From: DATAEK01 sp036258055
GTDB lineage: Bacteria > Acidobacteriota > Vicinamibacteria > Vicinamibacterales > 2-12-FULL-66-21
Reading direction: 5' to 3'
Assembly: GCA_036258055.1 (NCBI GenBank)
Contig: DATAEK010000277.1
Span: forward strand, 1-42,765
Length of the DNA: 42,765 nt
Numbering within the stretch: position 1 is the first letter of the stretch; each line of letters starts with the position of its first letter. The notes below the pieces were generated by a model, which worked only from the letters and a program-made list of their open reading frames with translations, was not told where the DNA came from and did not search any database. A program made the translations under genes and the position numbers. Below, one piece after another: positions 7,128-14,882 of this stretch.

Positions 7128-7925
7128 GTGATGATTCGACTTCGCCGCTTCGCCGTCCCGGCCTCCGTCGTGTGGCTCACACTGCTGTTATTGGTGGCCT
7201 GGCCCCGTTCCGTCGCCGCACGTCAGGGGCCGCCGTCGCCGGCGGAGTTGCAGCGTCAGCTCCAGGGGACCGGCGACGCTGAATCCTCGTCGCTCCATCC
7301 GCTGCAGGAGATCCAGAATGCGCTGATTCGGCTGCCGCTGGCAGCGGCGCTCGGTGCGGCGCTGGCGCTCAGACCCAAGCGGCGCGGTACGCCGGCGCGG
7401 ACGCCGGCCGTCATCCAGACGCAGATCATGCTCGCGGTCGTCGGCGCCGTGATCATGCTCGTCGTCGGCGCCAGCCTCGCCCGCGCCTTCGGCATCGTCG
7501 GTGCCGCGAACCTGATTCGATATCGATCGAAGATCGACGATCCCAAGGACGCCGTCGTGATGCTCTGCGCCCTGGCCGTAGGCCTTGCGTCCGGTGTCGG
7601 GCTGTACGCGCTGACGGTGTTCTCCACGGCTTTCATGGTTGCCGCGCTCTGGGTCATCGAGTCGTTCGAGCCGCACTCCCGTGAACACTTCATCGTAAAG
7701 ATAAAGGCCGGCGATGACACGGACAGCCTGCGGCCCAGAATCGAAGGGATCCTGAGGTCCTTCGATCTCGGGTTTTCTCTCCGCTCGTCGTCGGACGAGG
7801 AAGTCTGCTACGACGTGCAGGTGCCGATCGAGGTCCAGACCGACGATGTGTCGAACGCGATTCTGAAGCTGGATCCGAAGGGCCATGCCGCGGTCGAGTG
7901 GGAAGAAAAAAAAGTGAAGAAGTAG
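7128..7925 (+). CDS. DUF4956-type membrane protein
   Basis: 265 residues. A signal-like hydrophobic segment lies at about 10-30, then three to four membrane helices at about 62-175, then a soluble C-terminal ACT-like alpha/beta domain (about 185-260). The block GAANLIRYRSKIDDPKDAVV followed by a glycine-rich helix is the hallmark of DUF4956/MgtC-like membrane proteins; the biochemical role of DUF4956 is not settled. Start GTG 7128 or ATG 7131 (MIRLRRF). Such genes are often found near polyphosphate or surface-kinase-like genes, which fits the preceding lipoprotein only loosely. It ends 15 bases before the next gene. Confidence 0.7.
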   Translation: MMIRLRRFAVPASVVWLTLLLLVAWPRSVAARQGPPSPAELQRQLQGTGDAESSSLHPLQEIQNALIRLPLAAALGAALALRPKRRGTPARTPAVIQTQIMLAVVGAVIMLVVGASLARAFGIVGAANLIRYRSKIDDPKDAVVMLCALAVGLASGVGLYALTVFSTAFMVAALWVIESFEPHSREHFIVKIKAGDDTDSLRPRIEGILRSFDLGFSLRSSSDEEVCYDVQVPIEVQTDDVSNAILKLDPKGHAAVEWEEKKVKK

Positions 7926-7940
7926 CCCAGACAAGAGACT

Positions 7941-8861
7941 GTGAAACTCATCATCCAACCCAACGACGGTTTGAGCCCGCTGATGCGAGCGGTCCGAAAG
8001 GCCCGCAAGACCATCGACCTCGTCATCTTCCGTTTCGATCGCGCGGAGCTCGAAAAAGCGATCGCCGCGGCCGTCGCGCGCGGCGTGGTGGTGCGCGCGC
8101 TCATCGCCCACACGAATCGCGGCGGCGAAAAGAACCTGCGCAAGCTGGAGCTCAAATTGCTCGCGGCGGGCGTCACCGTGGCCCGCACCGCGGACGACCT
8201 GCCGCGCTACCACGGCAAGATGATGATCGTGGACGACACCCTGAACGTGTTCGGCTTCAATTACACGAAGCTCGACATGGAGAAGAGTCGCAGCTTCGGG
8301 ATCGTGACGCGCGACAAGCGGCTCGTGAAGGAGGCCAACGCGCTCTTCGAGGCGGACCGTTGCCGCCAATCCTATTCACCAGGTCACGACCGGCTGGTGG
8401 TAAGCCCGGAAACATCGCGCGAGATCCTCACCGCATTCGTCCGCAAGGCGAAGAAGCAGCTGCTGATCTACGACGCGCAAATCAGCGACAATCTCATTCT
8501 GCGGGTGATTCAGGATCGCGCGCGGGCCGGCGTCGAGATCCGGGTGATTGGGAAGATCGAGAAGAGCGTGCAGGGTGTCGAATCGCGCAAGCTGTCCGAC
8601 ATGCGGCTGCACGTGCGCGCCATGATCCGTGACGGCGGCACGGCGTTCGTCGGCAGTCAGAGCATGCGGAAGCTCGAGCTCGACGGCCGCCGCGAAATCG
8701 GCCTGATCGTCAACGACTCGCGAATCGCGAAGAAGATGGCGGCGGTTTTCGAAGCCGACTGGGCTCTCGCCCTCGCGAATGGAAAGGCCGCCGACAAGGA
8801 GAAAGAGAAGGAGAAAGAAAAAGAAGGGGAGGAGGCTACTCCCGCTTCCGCCGTTGGATGA
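7941..8861 (+). CDS. Phospholipase D-like domain protein
   Basis: 306 residues with two PLD-type halves. The first has a full HKD motif, HGKMMIVD, with H91, K93 and D98. The second has HVRAMIRD (H224, R226, D231) with Arg in place of Lys. PLD-superfamily enzymes cleave or transfer phosphodiester bonds through the two histidines; the Lys-to-Arg change leaves activity open. There is no signal peptide, so a cytoplasmic enzyme is likely, with a lipid or nucleic-acid phosphodiester as the kind of substrate. The C-terminus is a highly charged lysine/glutamate tail (about 280-300). Start GTG 7941. The 3' end overlaps the convergent metallophosphoesterase gene by 26 bases. Confidence 0.75.
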   Translation: MKLIIQPNDGLSPLMRAVRKARKTIDLVIFRFDRAELEKAIAAAVARGVVVRALIAHTNRGGEKNLRKLELKLLAAGVTVARTADDLPRYHGKMMIVDDTLNVFGFNYTKLDMEKSRSFGIVTRDKRLVKEANALFEADRCRQSYSPGHDRLVVSPETSREILTAFVRKAKKQLLIYDAQISDNLILRVIQDRARAGVEIRVIGKIEKSVQGVESRKLSDMRLHVRAMIRDGGTAFVGSQSMRKLELDGRREIGLIVNDSRIAKKMAAVFEADWALALANGKAADKEKEKEKEKEGEEATPASAVG

Positions 8862-9768
8862 TGCCGGAGTCCACGACGGCCCCTGTCCGCGAGATGGCGT
8901 TGAAGTACATCTCGTCGCCGTCGATTTCCGCCACCAGGAACGCGCGGTCCGTGTCGAACCCGTCAGCCGTCATCTGCGATCGCTCGTTGATGTTCCCCTT
9001 GCGCAGCTGACCGCCCGATCCCACCACGAAGTAGACGATCCCTTTCTGCGGGCTGATCCGCTCGTAGAAATGATCGTGGCCGGCGAAGACCACGCTGACG
9101 CCGTTGTCGACGAACAGCGGCTCGAGCGCATCACGCTGCGGGAGCGAGGAGCCGTGCCGCTGGCCAGACGAGTACAGCGGGTGGTGGAAGTACGGGATCT
9201 TCCAGTCCTCCCCTGACGCCTGCAGTTCCTTTTCGACCCACGCGATTTGCGGCTTGTCGAGGTAGCTGCTTTCGAGCGCGAAGAACCGCACGTTCTGCTT
9301 GGGCGCCTTGAAGGAGTAATACCGCTTGCCCTCCATGTTGAACAGCTTGTAGAGCGTCTGCTCGCGCACGTCGTCGTGATTGCCCAGCGAGGCGTAGAAC
9401 TTGACCTTCGCATCGAGGAGCGCTTTGTAGGGATCCTCGAACTTCAACTTGAAGTCCTGCGGCCGCTGGCTGCCGTACAGGTTGTCTCCGACGGTAATCA
9501 CCATCTCGTACGGGAACCGCTCGTGAACCTTGGCCATCTGGTCCGCTGTTTCGTACTGCGGTTTGTCCCCGGTGCCGAAGTCGCCGAGCACGGCGAACTT
9601 GAGCGAGCCCTCCCGGTTCGGCAACGCGACCGCGTCCGCCTTCTGCGCCGCCTGCGCGGCGGCAAGGTGCGGCTCGATCGCCGGCCGCGCGCTGAACAGT
9701 CCGGCGTGCCAGCTCAGCGCCATCAGCGCAGCGGCAAGTCCGTGGAGGAAGCGATGTCGAGTTCGCAT
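8836..9768 (-). CDS. Secreted metallophosphoesterase (acid phosphatase-like)
   Basis: 310 residues. The N-terminal signal peptide is at about 1-35. The calcineurin-like motifs are complete and in order: GDFGT, GDNLYG, GNHDD, a His in YFHHPLYSS, and GHDHFYER near the C-terminal third. These bind a two-metal centre that hydrolyses phosphomonoesters; the closest general type is tartrate-resistant/purple acid phosphatase. Likely location is the periplasm. ATG 9768 is preferred; a TTG five codons upstream is also possible. It lies 21 bases downstream of the next - strand gene and may share its transcript. Confidence 0.85.
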   Translation of the reverse strand: MRTRHRFLHGLAAALMALSWHAGLFSARPAIEPHLAAAQAAQKADAVALPNREGSLKFAVLGDFGTGDKPQYETADQMAKVHERFPYEMVITVGDNLYGSQRPQDFKLKFEDPYKALLDAKVKFYASLGNHDDVREQTLYKLFNMEGKRYYSFKAPKQNVRFFALESSYLDKPQIAWVEKELQASGEDWKIPYFHHPLYSSGQRHGSSLPQRDALEPLFVDNGVSVVFAGHDHFYERISPQKGIVYFVVGSGGQLRKGNINERSQMTADGFDTDRAFLVAEIDGDEMYFNAISRTGAVVDSGIIQRRKRE

Positions 9769-9789
9769 GCTCGTGAGGCGCAAGGGCGG

Positions 9790-10434
9790 CTACTTGCGGA
9801 AGGCCTTGTCGATGGCGTCGATCACGATGTGCGCGTGCACGTCGAGCAGAATCAGTCGATCGCCGATGAACCGGTATTCGAGCTCCTCGGGAAGCGGGGG
9901 AAGGAGATTCAGCGCTTTCGGGGGCACGGTCGAGAGCGGAATCGTATCCGGATATCGTCCGTTGATGACGATCCTGACCGGCCCCGGATATTCGTCCATG
10001 ATCTCGGCCTTGGCGTCGGCGCCGTCGGGTCCGGAAAAGGCGACGTCGAGATGCCGCCGGAATAGCGCGCGCGTGTCCTTGTCGAAGAAATCGCCTTCCT
10101 TGCCCTTCAGCCGCTCGGTCTGAATCAGCTTCTCGAGCGCACGCTGATGCGCGTCGATCTGCTGCGGCGTCGATTCCTTCGAGATCCCGGGCAGCGTGCC
10201 TTCGAGCCGACGGTGCACTTCGACGTACTTCTGCACCCGTTCGGTGAAGTCCGCCATGATCTTCGCGTCCTTGTTCACGGCCTTGGGCTGCTGGCTCGAA
10301 GGCGCGGCGGGGAGCGTGTCGACGCCCGCTACCGAAGTCGCTGTGTGCGCGCCGGTCGCGATCGTCAGCGCCAGGGCGACGCGGATCAACGTCCCGATCC
10401 GTCCTCTAGCCGCCAAGGCACGGTTCTGCATCAT
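9790..10434 (-). CDS. Secreted protein of unknown function
   Basis: 214 residues. A signal peptide at about 1-36 (RIGTLIRVALALTIATGAHT) is followed by a mostly helical region (FTERVQKYVEVHRRLEGTLPG) and a C-terminal alpha/beta part ending in LEYRFIGDRLILLDVHAHIV. The latter looks like a periplasmic fold but was not matched to a named family. The ATG overlaps the YajQ stop codon (TGATG), so the gene is translationally coupled to yajQ. No catalytic motif is evident. Confidence 0.6.
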   Translation of the reverse strand: MMQNRALAARGRIGTLIRVALALTIATGAHTATSVAGVDTLPAAPSSQQPKAVNKDAKIMADFTERVQKYVEVHRRLEGTLPGISKESTPQQIDAHQRALEKLIQTERLKGKEGDFFDKDTRALFRRHLDVAFSGPDGADAKAEIMDEYPGPVRIVINGRYPDTIPLSTVPPKALNLLPPLPEELEYRFIGDRLILLDVHAHIVIDAIDKAFRK

Positions 10435-10937
10435 CACCCTCGGTAGTTGCCGAACTGGAGCGCCACGCCGAAGTCCTGTTCCCGCAAAAGGCGGATGGCC
10501 TCCTGCAGGTCGTCCTTCGAGGCGGATGAGACGCGGACCTGGTCCGCCTGGATGGCGACTTGAACCTTCTTGAGCTTCTTGTCCTTGATGAACTTCACGA
10601 TCTCGCGGGCCGCCTCGGTCGGAATGCCCTGCTGCAGCGTGACGATGCGGCGGACGGTGTCGTTGGCGGCGCGCTCGATCTCGCCGGGCGTGAGGTTCTT
10701 CGTCGGCACGCCACGCCGGACGAGACGGCCCTGCAGAATCTCCCAGAGCGCGTTCATCTTGAAATCGTCGTCAGCCGTCAGCGTGATGGTGTTGTCCTGC
10801 CGATTGAAATCGATGGCGGCTCGGGATCCCTTGAAGTCGTACCGCTGCGCGACCTCCTTGCGCGCCTGATTGACGGCGTTGTCCACTTCCTGCAGGTCGA
10901 CGCCGGAGGTCACATCGAAGGACGCGAGGTTCGCCAT
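10434..10937 (-). CDS. yajQ: YajQ-family nucleotide-binding protein
   Basis: 167 residues, the full length of the family. The start MANLASFDVTSGVDLQEVDN, the YDFKGS segment at about 34-39, DDDFKMNALWEILQ and the end FGVALQFGNYRG are diagnostic. YajQ proteins form two RNA-binding-like domains; some members bind cyclic di-GMP and act with a transcription factor, others bind nucleotides with unknown effect. Cytoplasmic. First gene of a three-gene - strand run with the secreted hypothetical and the phosphoesterase. Confidence 0.95.
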   Translation of the reverse strand: MANLASFDVTSGVDLQEVDNAVNQARKEVAQRYDFKGSRAAIDFNRQDNTITLTADDDFKMNALWEILQGRLVRRGVPTKNLTPGEIERAANDTVRRIVTLQQGIPTEAAREIVKFIKDKKLKKVQVAIQADQVRVSSASKDDLQEAIRLLREQDFGVALQFGNYRG

Positions 10938-11064
10938 GCAGGATCAGACAAATCGTCCGGATGCCAGGGATCGGCCAGGCCACTGGTCGCCCGCACGCGC
11001 CGCGCGCGCGGAGGTAGACACACGATCACCTCTAATGTCGAACCGCATCAAAGCGCGGATTATA

Positions 11065-12042
11065 TCAGGACGCTGCAGCGGACCGCATCCGCCGGACGCC
11101 TCGACCGATCTGCAGCGATCGCTCGAAGATGGCGCCGACGCGCAGGCCGCCAGGCAGCCGGTGGCGTGACACCGCGCTCAGCGCCGCCGATGCGATGCAG
11201 CCGCAGTTCTCGCAGTCGGGCGTGCCGCCGAACTGGCAGGGCGCGATCAGATGGGTGAAGTCCGCCGAGACGCAGGTCGTCGTCTGGGCGAACGTACACT
11301 CGTCCGGGTTGCGCGGCGGCTCGGCGTAGACCTTGATGAGCCCCTCGGGCATGCGCATCTTGGGGTACCCATGTCGAAGCGTCATGAGCGCGGCCACGAC
11401 GCGCTGACGGTCTTCAGCCGTCAGACGCTCGTCAGAGGCTTCGCCGACCTGCGGCGTGTAGAGGCTCACCCAGATCTCACGCGTATCCTCGTTGTCGGAC
11501 CAGAAGCGCACGAACTCCTCCAGGTACCCGTCGCGGCGAACCTGCTGGCGCGTGACCGTGCAGTGCACCGTGACCTGGTGCCCTTTGATGTGCTTCAGGA
11601 TGCGATCGTATGTGGCGGGCGCGCGACGGACGTCGTGCTCCGGCGCCAGGCCGTCGATCGAGACGACCATCTGCAGCCGAGGAAGCTTGGCCCACTCGCC
11701 CGGGATCGGCCGCACCGCACTAGTGACCAGCTGCGTGTAGACCCCGGTGGCCTGAAGCCGGGGCAGAATCTGGTTCAGCTCCCGAAATCGCACCAGCGGT
11801 TCGCCGCCCACGATCGAGACGTGAATGGGCTTGTGTTCGTCGACCAGCGCGAAAAACCGATCGATGAGCTCCTGGCCCTTGAAATCGCTGATCTGTCGAA
11901 GCGTGACCTCGCCGCCGAGATGCTCGTCATTGTAGGCGTAGCATCCCGGGCACCGCAGCGGGCACTCGCGAGTGATTTCAATTGAGAGCGCCGGCCGGTA
12001 GCCGGCGAGGATTCGGCCCCAAGCCGAGACAATCCCTTTCAT
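11065..12042 (-). CDS. Radical SAM protein
   Basis: 325 residues. The iron-sulfur motif CPLRCPGC (C27, C31, C34) is at the N-terminus, followed by the GGEP SAM-binding block (SIVGGEPLVRF) and a barrel. A C-terminal cysteine group (PDECTF, TTTC, APCQFGGTPDCENCGC) suggests an auxiliary cluster of SPASM/twitch type. The reaction cannot be told from sequence; relatives include peptide-modifying and heme-related enzymes. No precursor peptide gene is seen nearby. The gene stands alone between the yajQ run and the DUF4097 gene. Confidence 0.8.
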   Translation of the reverse strand: MKGIVSAWGRILAGYRPALSIEITRECPLRCPGCYAYNDEHLGGEVTLRQISDFKGQELIDRFFALVDEHKPIHVSIVGGEPLVRFRELNQILPRLQATGVYTQLVTSAVRPIPGEWAKLPRLQMVVSIDGLAPEHDVRRAPATYDRILKHIKGHQVTVHCTVTRQQVRRDGYLEEFVRFWSDNEDTREIWVSLYTPQVGEASDERLTAEDRQRVVAALMTLRHGYPKMRMPEGLIKVYAEPPRNPDECTFAQTTTCVSADFTHLIAPCQFGGTPDCENCGCIASAALSAVSRHRLPGGLRVGAIFERSLQIGRGVRRMRSAAAS

Positions 12043-12088
12043 CCAGCGACTATATCATTAGCGACGGGGGCGAACCCGCGTGAGGTTT

Positions 12089-12928
12089 TTATCGCTTTCG
12101 CAGGCGCACGCTGCCGTTCACCGTTTCCAGATCGAGCGTGCGGCCGCCAGCGCCGATGGTGCCGTCCAGCCGACGCGGTGTGAAGCGGCCGCTGACGGTG
12201 ATCGGAAAGTCGGTGGAGATGTCACCGTTGACCGTCCTGGCGCGAACCGCCGCACTCGTGTCGCCGGGCAGATCTAGCGTGATGCTGCCGTTGACCGTGT
12301 GGAACGTCAGTGCGTCGTTCCACATGCCGCTGCCCAGCGAGCCGCGGATCGACCCGTTGACCGTCGAGGCCTCGCCGTACGCCGTCGTCCCGAAGGTCGC
12401 CGAGCCGTTGACCGTCTTGAGCGAGACGGGACCGCCCATCGAGTCCGCCTCGACGTCGCCGTTCACCGTGTGCCCGATGAACCGGACCCCGGCCGGCACG
12501 CGGACCATGAACTTGACGGTCACGTCGTTGTTCTGCACGTTCATCCGTCCTTCGTTTCCCGGCTTGCACTCGTTCGGACGGCTCGCGTCCGTGCTCGGAT
12601 AGACGGCGCAGATCGTGACACCCTCCCCATGCTGCACGACCTCGATCTTGACGTCCTCTGGATCGTTCCGGCGCGATTTGCGTTCCGCCGTCACTTCGAC
12701 GTCGTTGCCGGAAGCGGGGCCCGCCGTGACGTCTCCGTTGACCCCTTTGATTTCGATCGTGTTTCCCTGGAGGACCGCGCCCCGCCACGTGAAGGGAGTC
12801 GCGCTGCGCTGGACCAGCCGCGGCAGCGAGATGAGGCCGCGCGTCGCGCGGGAGACAGCGCCAGCGTCGAGCGTCCAGACCAACGCCAGAACCATGAACA
12901 GGACGAATGCGGGTGAGCGTCGTGCCAT
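12089..12928 (-). CDS. DUF4097 secreted beta-solenoid protein
   Basis: 279 residues with a signal peptide at about 1-25. The mature part contains repeated TVNG-type turns: VNGDVTA, HTVNGDVEA, KTVNGSATF, STVNGSIRG, HTVNGSITL, RTVNGDIST and ETVNGSVRL. This spacing is typical of DUF4097, a right-handed beta-solenoid also found in putative adhesins. Two cysteines lie in CAVYPSTDASRPNEC. ATG 12928 is preferred over a TTG nine bases upstream because TGGAG lies at a suitable distance. Function unknown; probably periplasmic or on the cell surface. Confidence 0.8.
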   Translation of the reverse strand: MARRSPAFVLFMVLALVWTLDAGAVSRATRGLISLPRLVQRSATPFTWRGAVLQGNTIEIKGVNGDVTAGPASGNDVEVTAERKSRRNDPEDVKIEVVQHGEGVTICAVYPSTDASRPNECKPGNEGRMNVQNNDVTVKFMVRVPAGVRFIGHTVNGDVEADSMGGPVSLKTVNGSATFGTTAYGEASTVNGSIRGSLGSGMWNDALTFHTVNGSITLDLPGDTSAAVRARTVNGDISTDFPITVSGRFTPRRLDGTIGAGGRTLDLETVNGSVRLRKR

Positions 12929-13150
12929 CGGTCTCAACTCCAGGCTGACGCCTTAGACGGGGCGGAGCCTCAGAGGGTTGCGCCAGCCGGGCTGAACTTG
13001 TAACCGACAGATAATCTTCGAGTTACTGCAACGTTCAGCTTGAACAGCCCGCGGGCCGTATGTTTCAATGGAAGTATCCCACATGCGCGGACGTCGAACA
13101 GGGGCGACCAGTCCGGGATTCCGGCCGGGGCTCGCGAGGAGAATCAGGGC

Positions 13151-13741
13151 ATGGCAGACCAGCGTAGGATTCCTCAGGGAGTAAACCGCCGGGCGTTTCT
13201 CGGCTTCGGGGCCGTTGCCGCGGCGACGGCGCTGGTGCCGAGCCGGGCATTTGCCTCGACGGTTCCGAGCACCGCCGCCGGCAAAGCTCCTGAACGGATG
13301 CTCTCGTTCTTCAACACCCACACGGGGGAGCGGCTGACGACCGCGTATTGCTGCGGCGGGGAATACCAGCCGCAGGCGCTCGAGCAGATCAACTTCATCC
13401 TCCGGGATTTCCGCGCCAACGAAATCAAGCCCATCGACCCGAAGCTGCTCGATCTGCTGCACGAGCTTCACGGAACAATCGAGGTCGATCAGCCATTCCA
13501 CATCATCTCAGGGTATCGATCGCCGGCCACCAACGCGATGCTTCGCGCGCGCGGCGGTGAGCACACCGGCGTCGCGAATTCGAGCCTCCACATGGTCGGA
13601 CAGGCCATCGACATTCGTGTTCCGGGCGTCGCTCTGGACAACCTGCGGGCGGCGGCACGGTCACTGAAACTGGGAGGCGTGGGGTACTACCCGTCATCGA
13701 ATTTCGTGCACGTCGATACCGGACGGGTCCGGTACTGGTAG
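13151..13741 (+). CDS. DUF882 (YcbK-type) murein endopeptidase, M15-like, Tat-exported
   Basis: 196 residues. The ATG is preceded by GAGGAG. The N-terminus carries a twin-arginine signal (NRRAFLGFGAVAAATAL). The catalytic domain shows SGYRSPATN, SSLHMVGQAIDIR and GVGYYPSSNFVHVDTG, which supply the zinc-binding His, Asp and His of M15-type peptidases. YcbK/MepK relatives cleave peptide cross-links in peptidoglycan. Export by Tat suggests folding before transport. First gene of a compact run with the SET-domain and esterase genes. Confidence 0.85.
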   Translation: MADQRRIPQGVNRRAFLGFGAVAAATALVPSRAFASTVPSTAAGKAPERMLSFFNTHTGERLTTAYCCGGEYQPQALEQINFILRDFRANEIKPIDPKLLDLLHELHGTIEVDQPFHIISGYRSPATNAMLRARGGEHTGVANSSLHMVGQAIDIRVPGVALDNLRAAARSLKLGGVGYYPSSNFVHVDTGRVRYW

Positions 13742-13767
13742 AGTGCGGGCGGTTCGGCCGGGACTCG

Positions 13768-14160
13768 ATGATCGAAAAGCGGCGTTCGAAAATCCAGGGC
13801 TGGGGCGTCTTTGCTACCGATCCCATCTCCAAGAACACCCGGATCGTTCACTACGCGGGTGAGAAGATCACCAACCGCGAAAGTCTGAGGCGAGAGGCGC
13901 GCTACCTGAAGCAGGGCCACATCTGGTGCTTCAAGCTGAATCGGCTGTACGTGCGTGACGCCGCCGTCGGCGGGAACGTGGCGCGCTACATCAACCACTC
14001 CTGCACGCCCAACTGCTACACCCAGGTCATCGGTGACACGATCTGGATTCGTGCAGCGCGCAACATCCGTCGCGGCGAAGAGCTCACCTACGACTACTCG
14101 ACGGACGGTGAAGGCTCGATCAGATGCCGCTGCAGTCCTGGCTGCAGCGTGTTGCTCTGA
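13768..14160 (+). CDS. SET-domain protein lysine methyltransferase
   Basis: 130 residues, a nearly bare SET domain. Seen in order: GWGVFA (SAM-binding start), the YAGE strand, ARYINHSCTPNC (the catalytic pseudoknot NHSC) and GEELTYDY with the catalytic tyrosine, then a cysteine-rich RCRCSPGC tail like a post-SET zinc motif. SET proteins move a methyl group from SAM to lysine side chains. The bacterial target is unknown; ribosomal or DNA-binding proteins are possible. It lies 26 bases after the peptidase gene and 8 bases before the esterase gene. Confidence 0.88.
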   Translation: MIEKRRSKIQGWGVFATDPISKNTRIVHYAGEKITNRESLRREARYLKQGHIWCFKLNRLYVRDAAVGGNVARYINHSCTPNCYTQVIGDTIWIRAARNIRRGEELTYDYSTDGEGSIRCRCSPGCSVLL

Positions 14161-14168
14161 TTCGCTCG

Positions 14169-14807
14169 ATGCACGCCGTCTACCTTCACGGCTTCGCGTC
14201 GTCTGCGCGCTCGTCCAAAGCTGTGTATTTCAGGGATCACCTGGCCGTGCGCGGCGTGGCTCTGCACACGCCGGACTTCAACGAGCCTGATTTTGCTGGC
14301 CTGACGATCAGCCGGATGCTGGCGCAGGTCTCGGAGATGATCGGCCGGCTCCCCGACGGACCGGTGGCGCTGATCGGGTCGAGCCTCGGCGCCTTCGTGG
14401 CGGTCCAGGCGTGGCGGCAAATTCCGCAGCGGGTCGACCGTCTCGTGCTGCTGGCTCCAGCGCTCGATTTCTCAGCCAACCGGTTGCGCGATTTGGGGGA
14501 CCGCAGCGTCGACGAGTGGCGCCGGACGGGAGAGCTGAACGTCTTCCACTACGGCTTCGGAAGAGTGATGCCGGTCGGGTACGCCCTCTACACCGACGCC
14601 GCGCAGTACGATTCCTACAATGCGCGCGTCGACGTTCCAGTCCAGATCTTCCAGGGAGAGCGTGACGTCGCCGTCAGCCCCGAGAGCGTCCGCCGCTGGT
14701 CAGCCACGCGCCCGAACGTCGAGCTCCACATGCTCGACGACGACCATCAGCTTCTCGCCAGCCTCGAGTACATCTGGAAGGAAATGGTGAGGTTCTTGGG
14801 CGTTTGA
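14169..14807 (+). CDS. YqiA/YcfP-like alpha/beta hydrolase (esterase)
   Basis: 212 residues. It starts at MHAVYLHGFASSARSSK, where the HGF block forms the oxyanion-hole strand. The nucleophile elbow is GSSLGAF, the acid is probably the Asp in QGERDVAVS, and the His lies in DDDHQLL. Size and motif spacing match YqiA-type esterases that act on short acyl esters. Start ATG 14169 is taken because it precedes the conserved first strand; an upstream in-frame start would overlap the SET gene. Cytoplasmic. Confidence 0.85.
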   Translation: MHAVYLHGFASSARSSKAVYFRDHLAVRGVALHTPDFNEPDFAGLTISRMLAQVSEMIGRLPDGPVALIGSSLGAFVAVQAWRQIPQRVDRLVLLAPALDFSANRLRDLGDRSVDEWRRTGELNVFHYGFGRVMPVGYALYTDAAQYDSYNARVDVPVQIFQGERDVAVSPESVRRWSATRPNVELHMLDDDHQLLASLEYIWKEMVRFLGV

Positions 14808-14812
14808 AACAA

Positions 14813-14858
14813 TGCCTTTCCATCGCCCATCTCCCATGGCCCATTTCCCATCCGGGCC
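14813..14858. repeat. Heptamer array (CCATNNC type) in a convergent gap
   Basis: CCATCGC, CCATCTC, CCATGGC, CCATTTC and CCATCCG follow in exact 7-bp steps between the esterase stop and the dehydrogenase stop. The first four bases are fixed and the last three vary. Confidence 0.8.
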
Positions 14859-14882
14859 GCGGTCTGAGACTGACGACCGACC

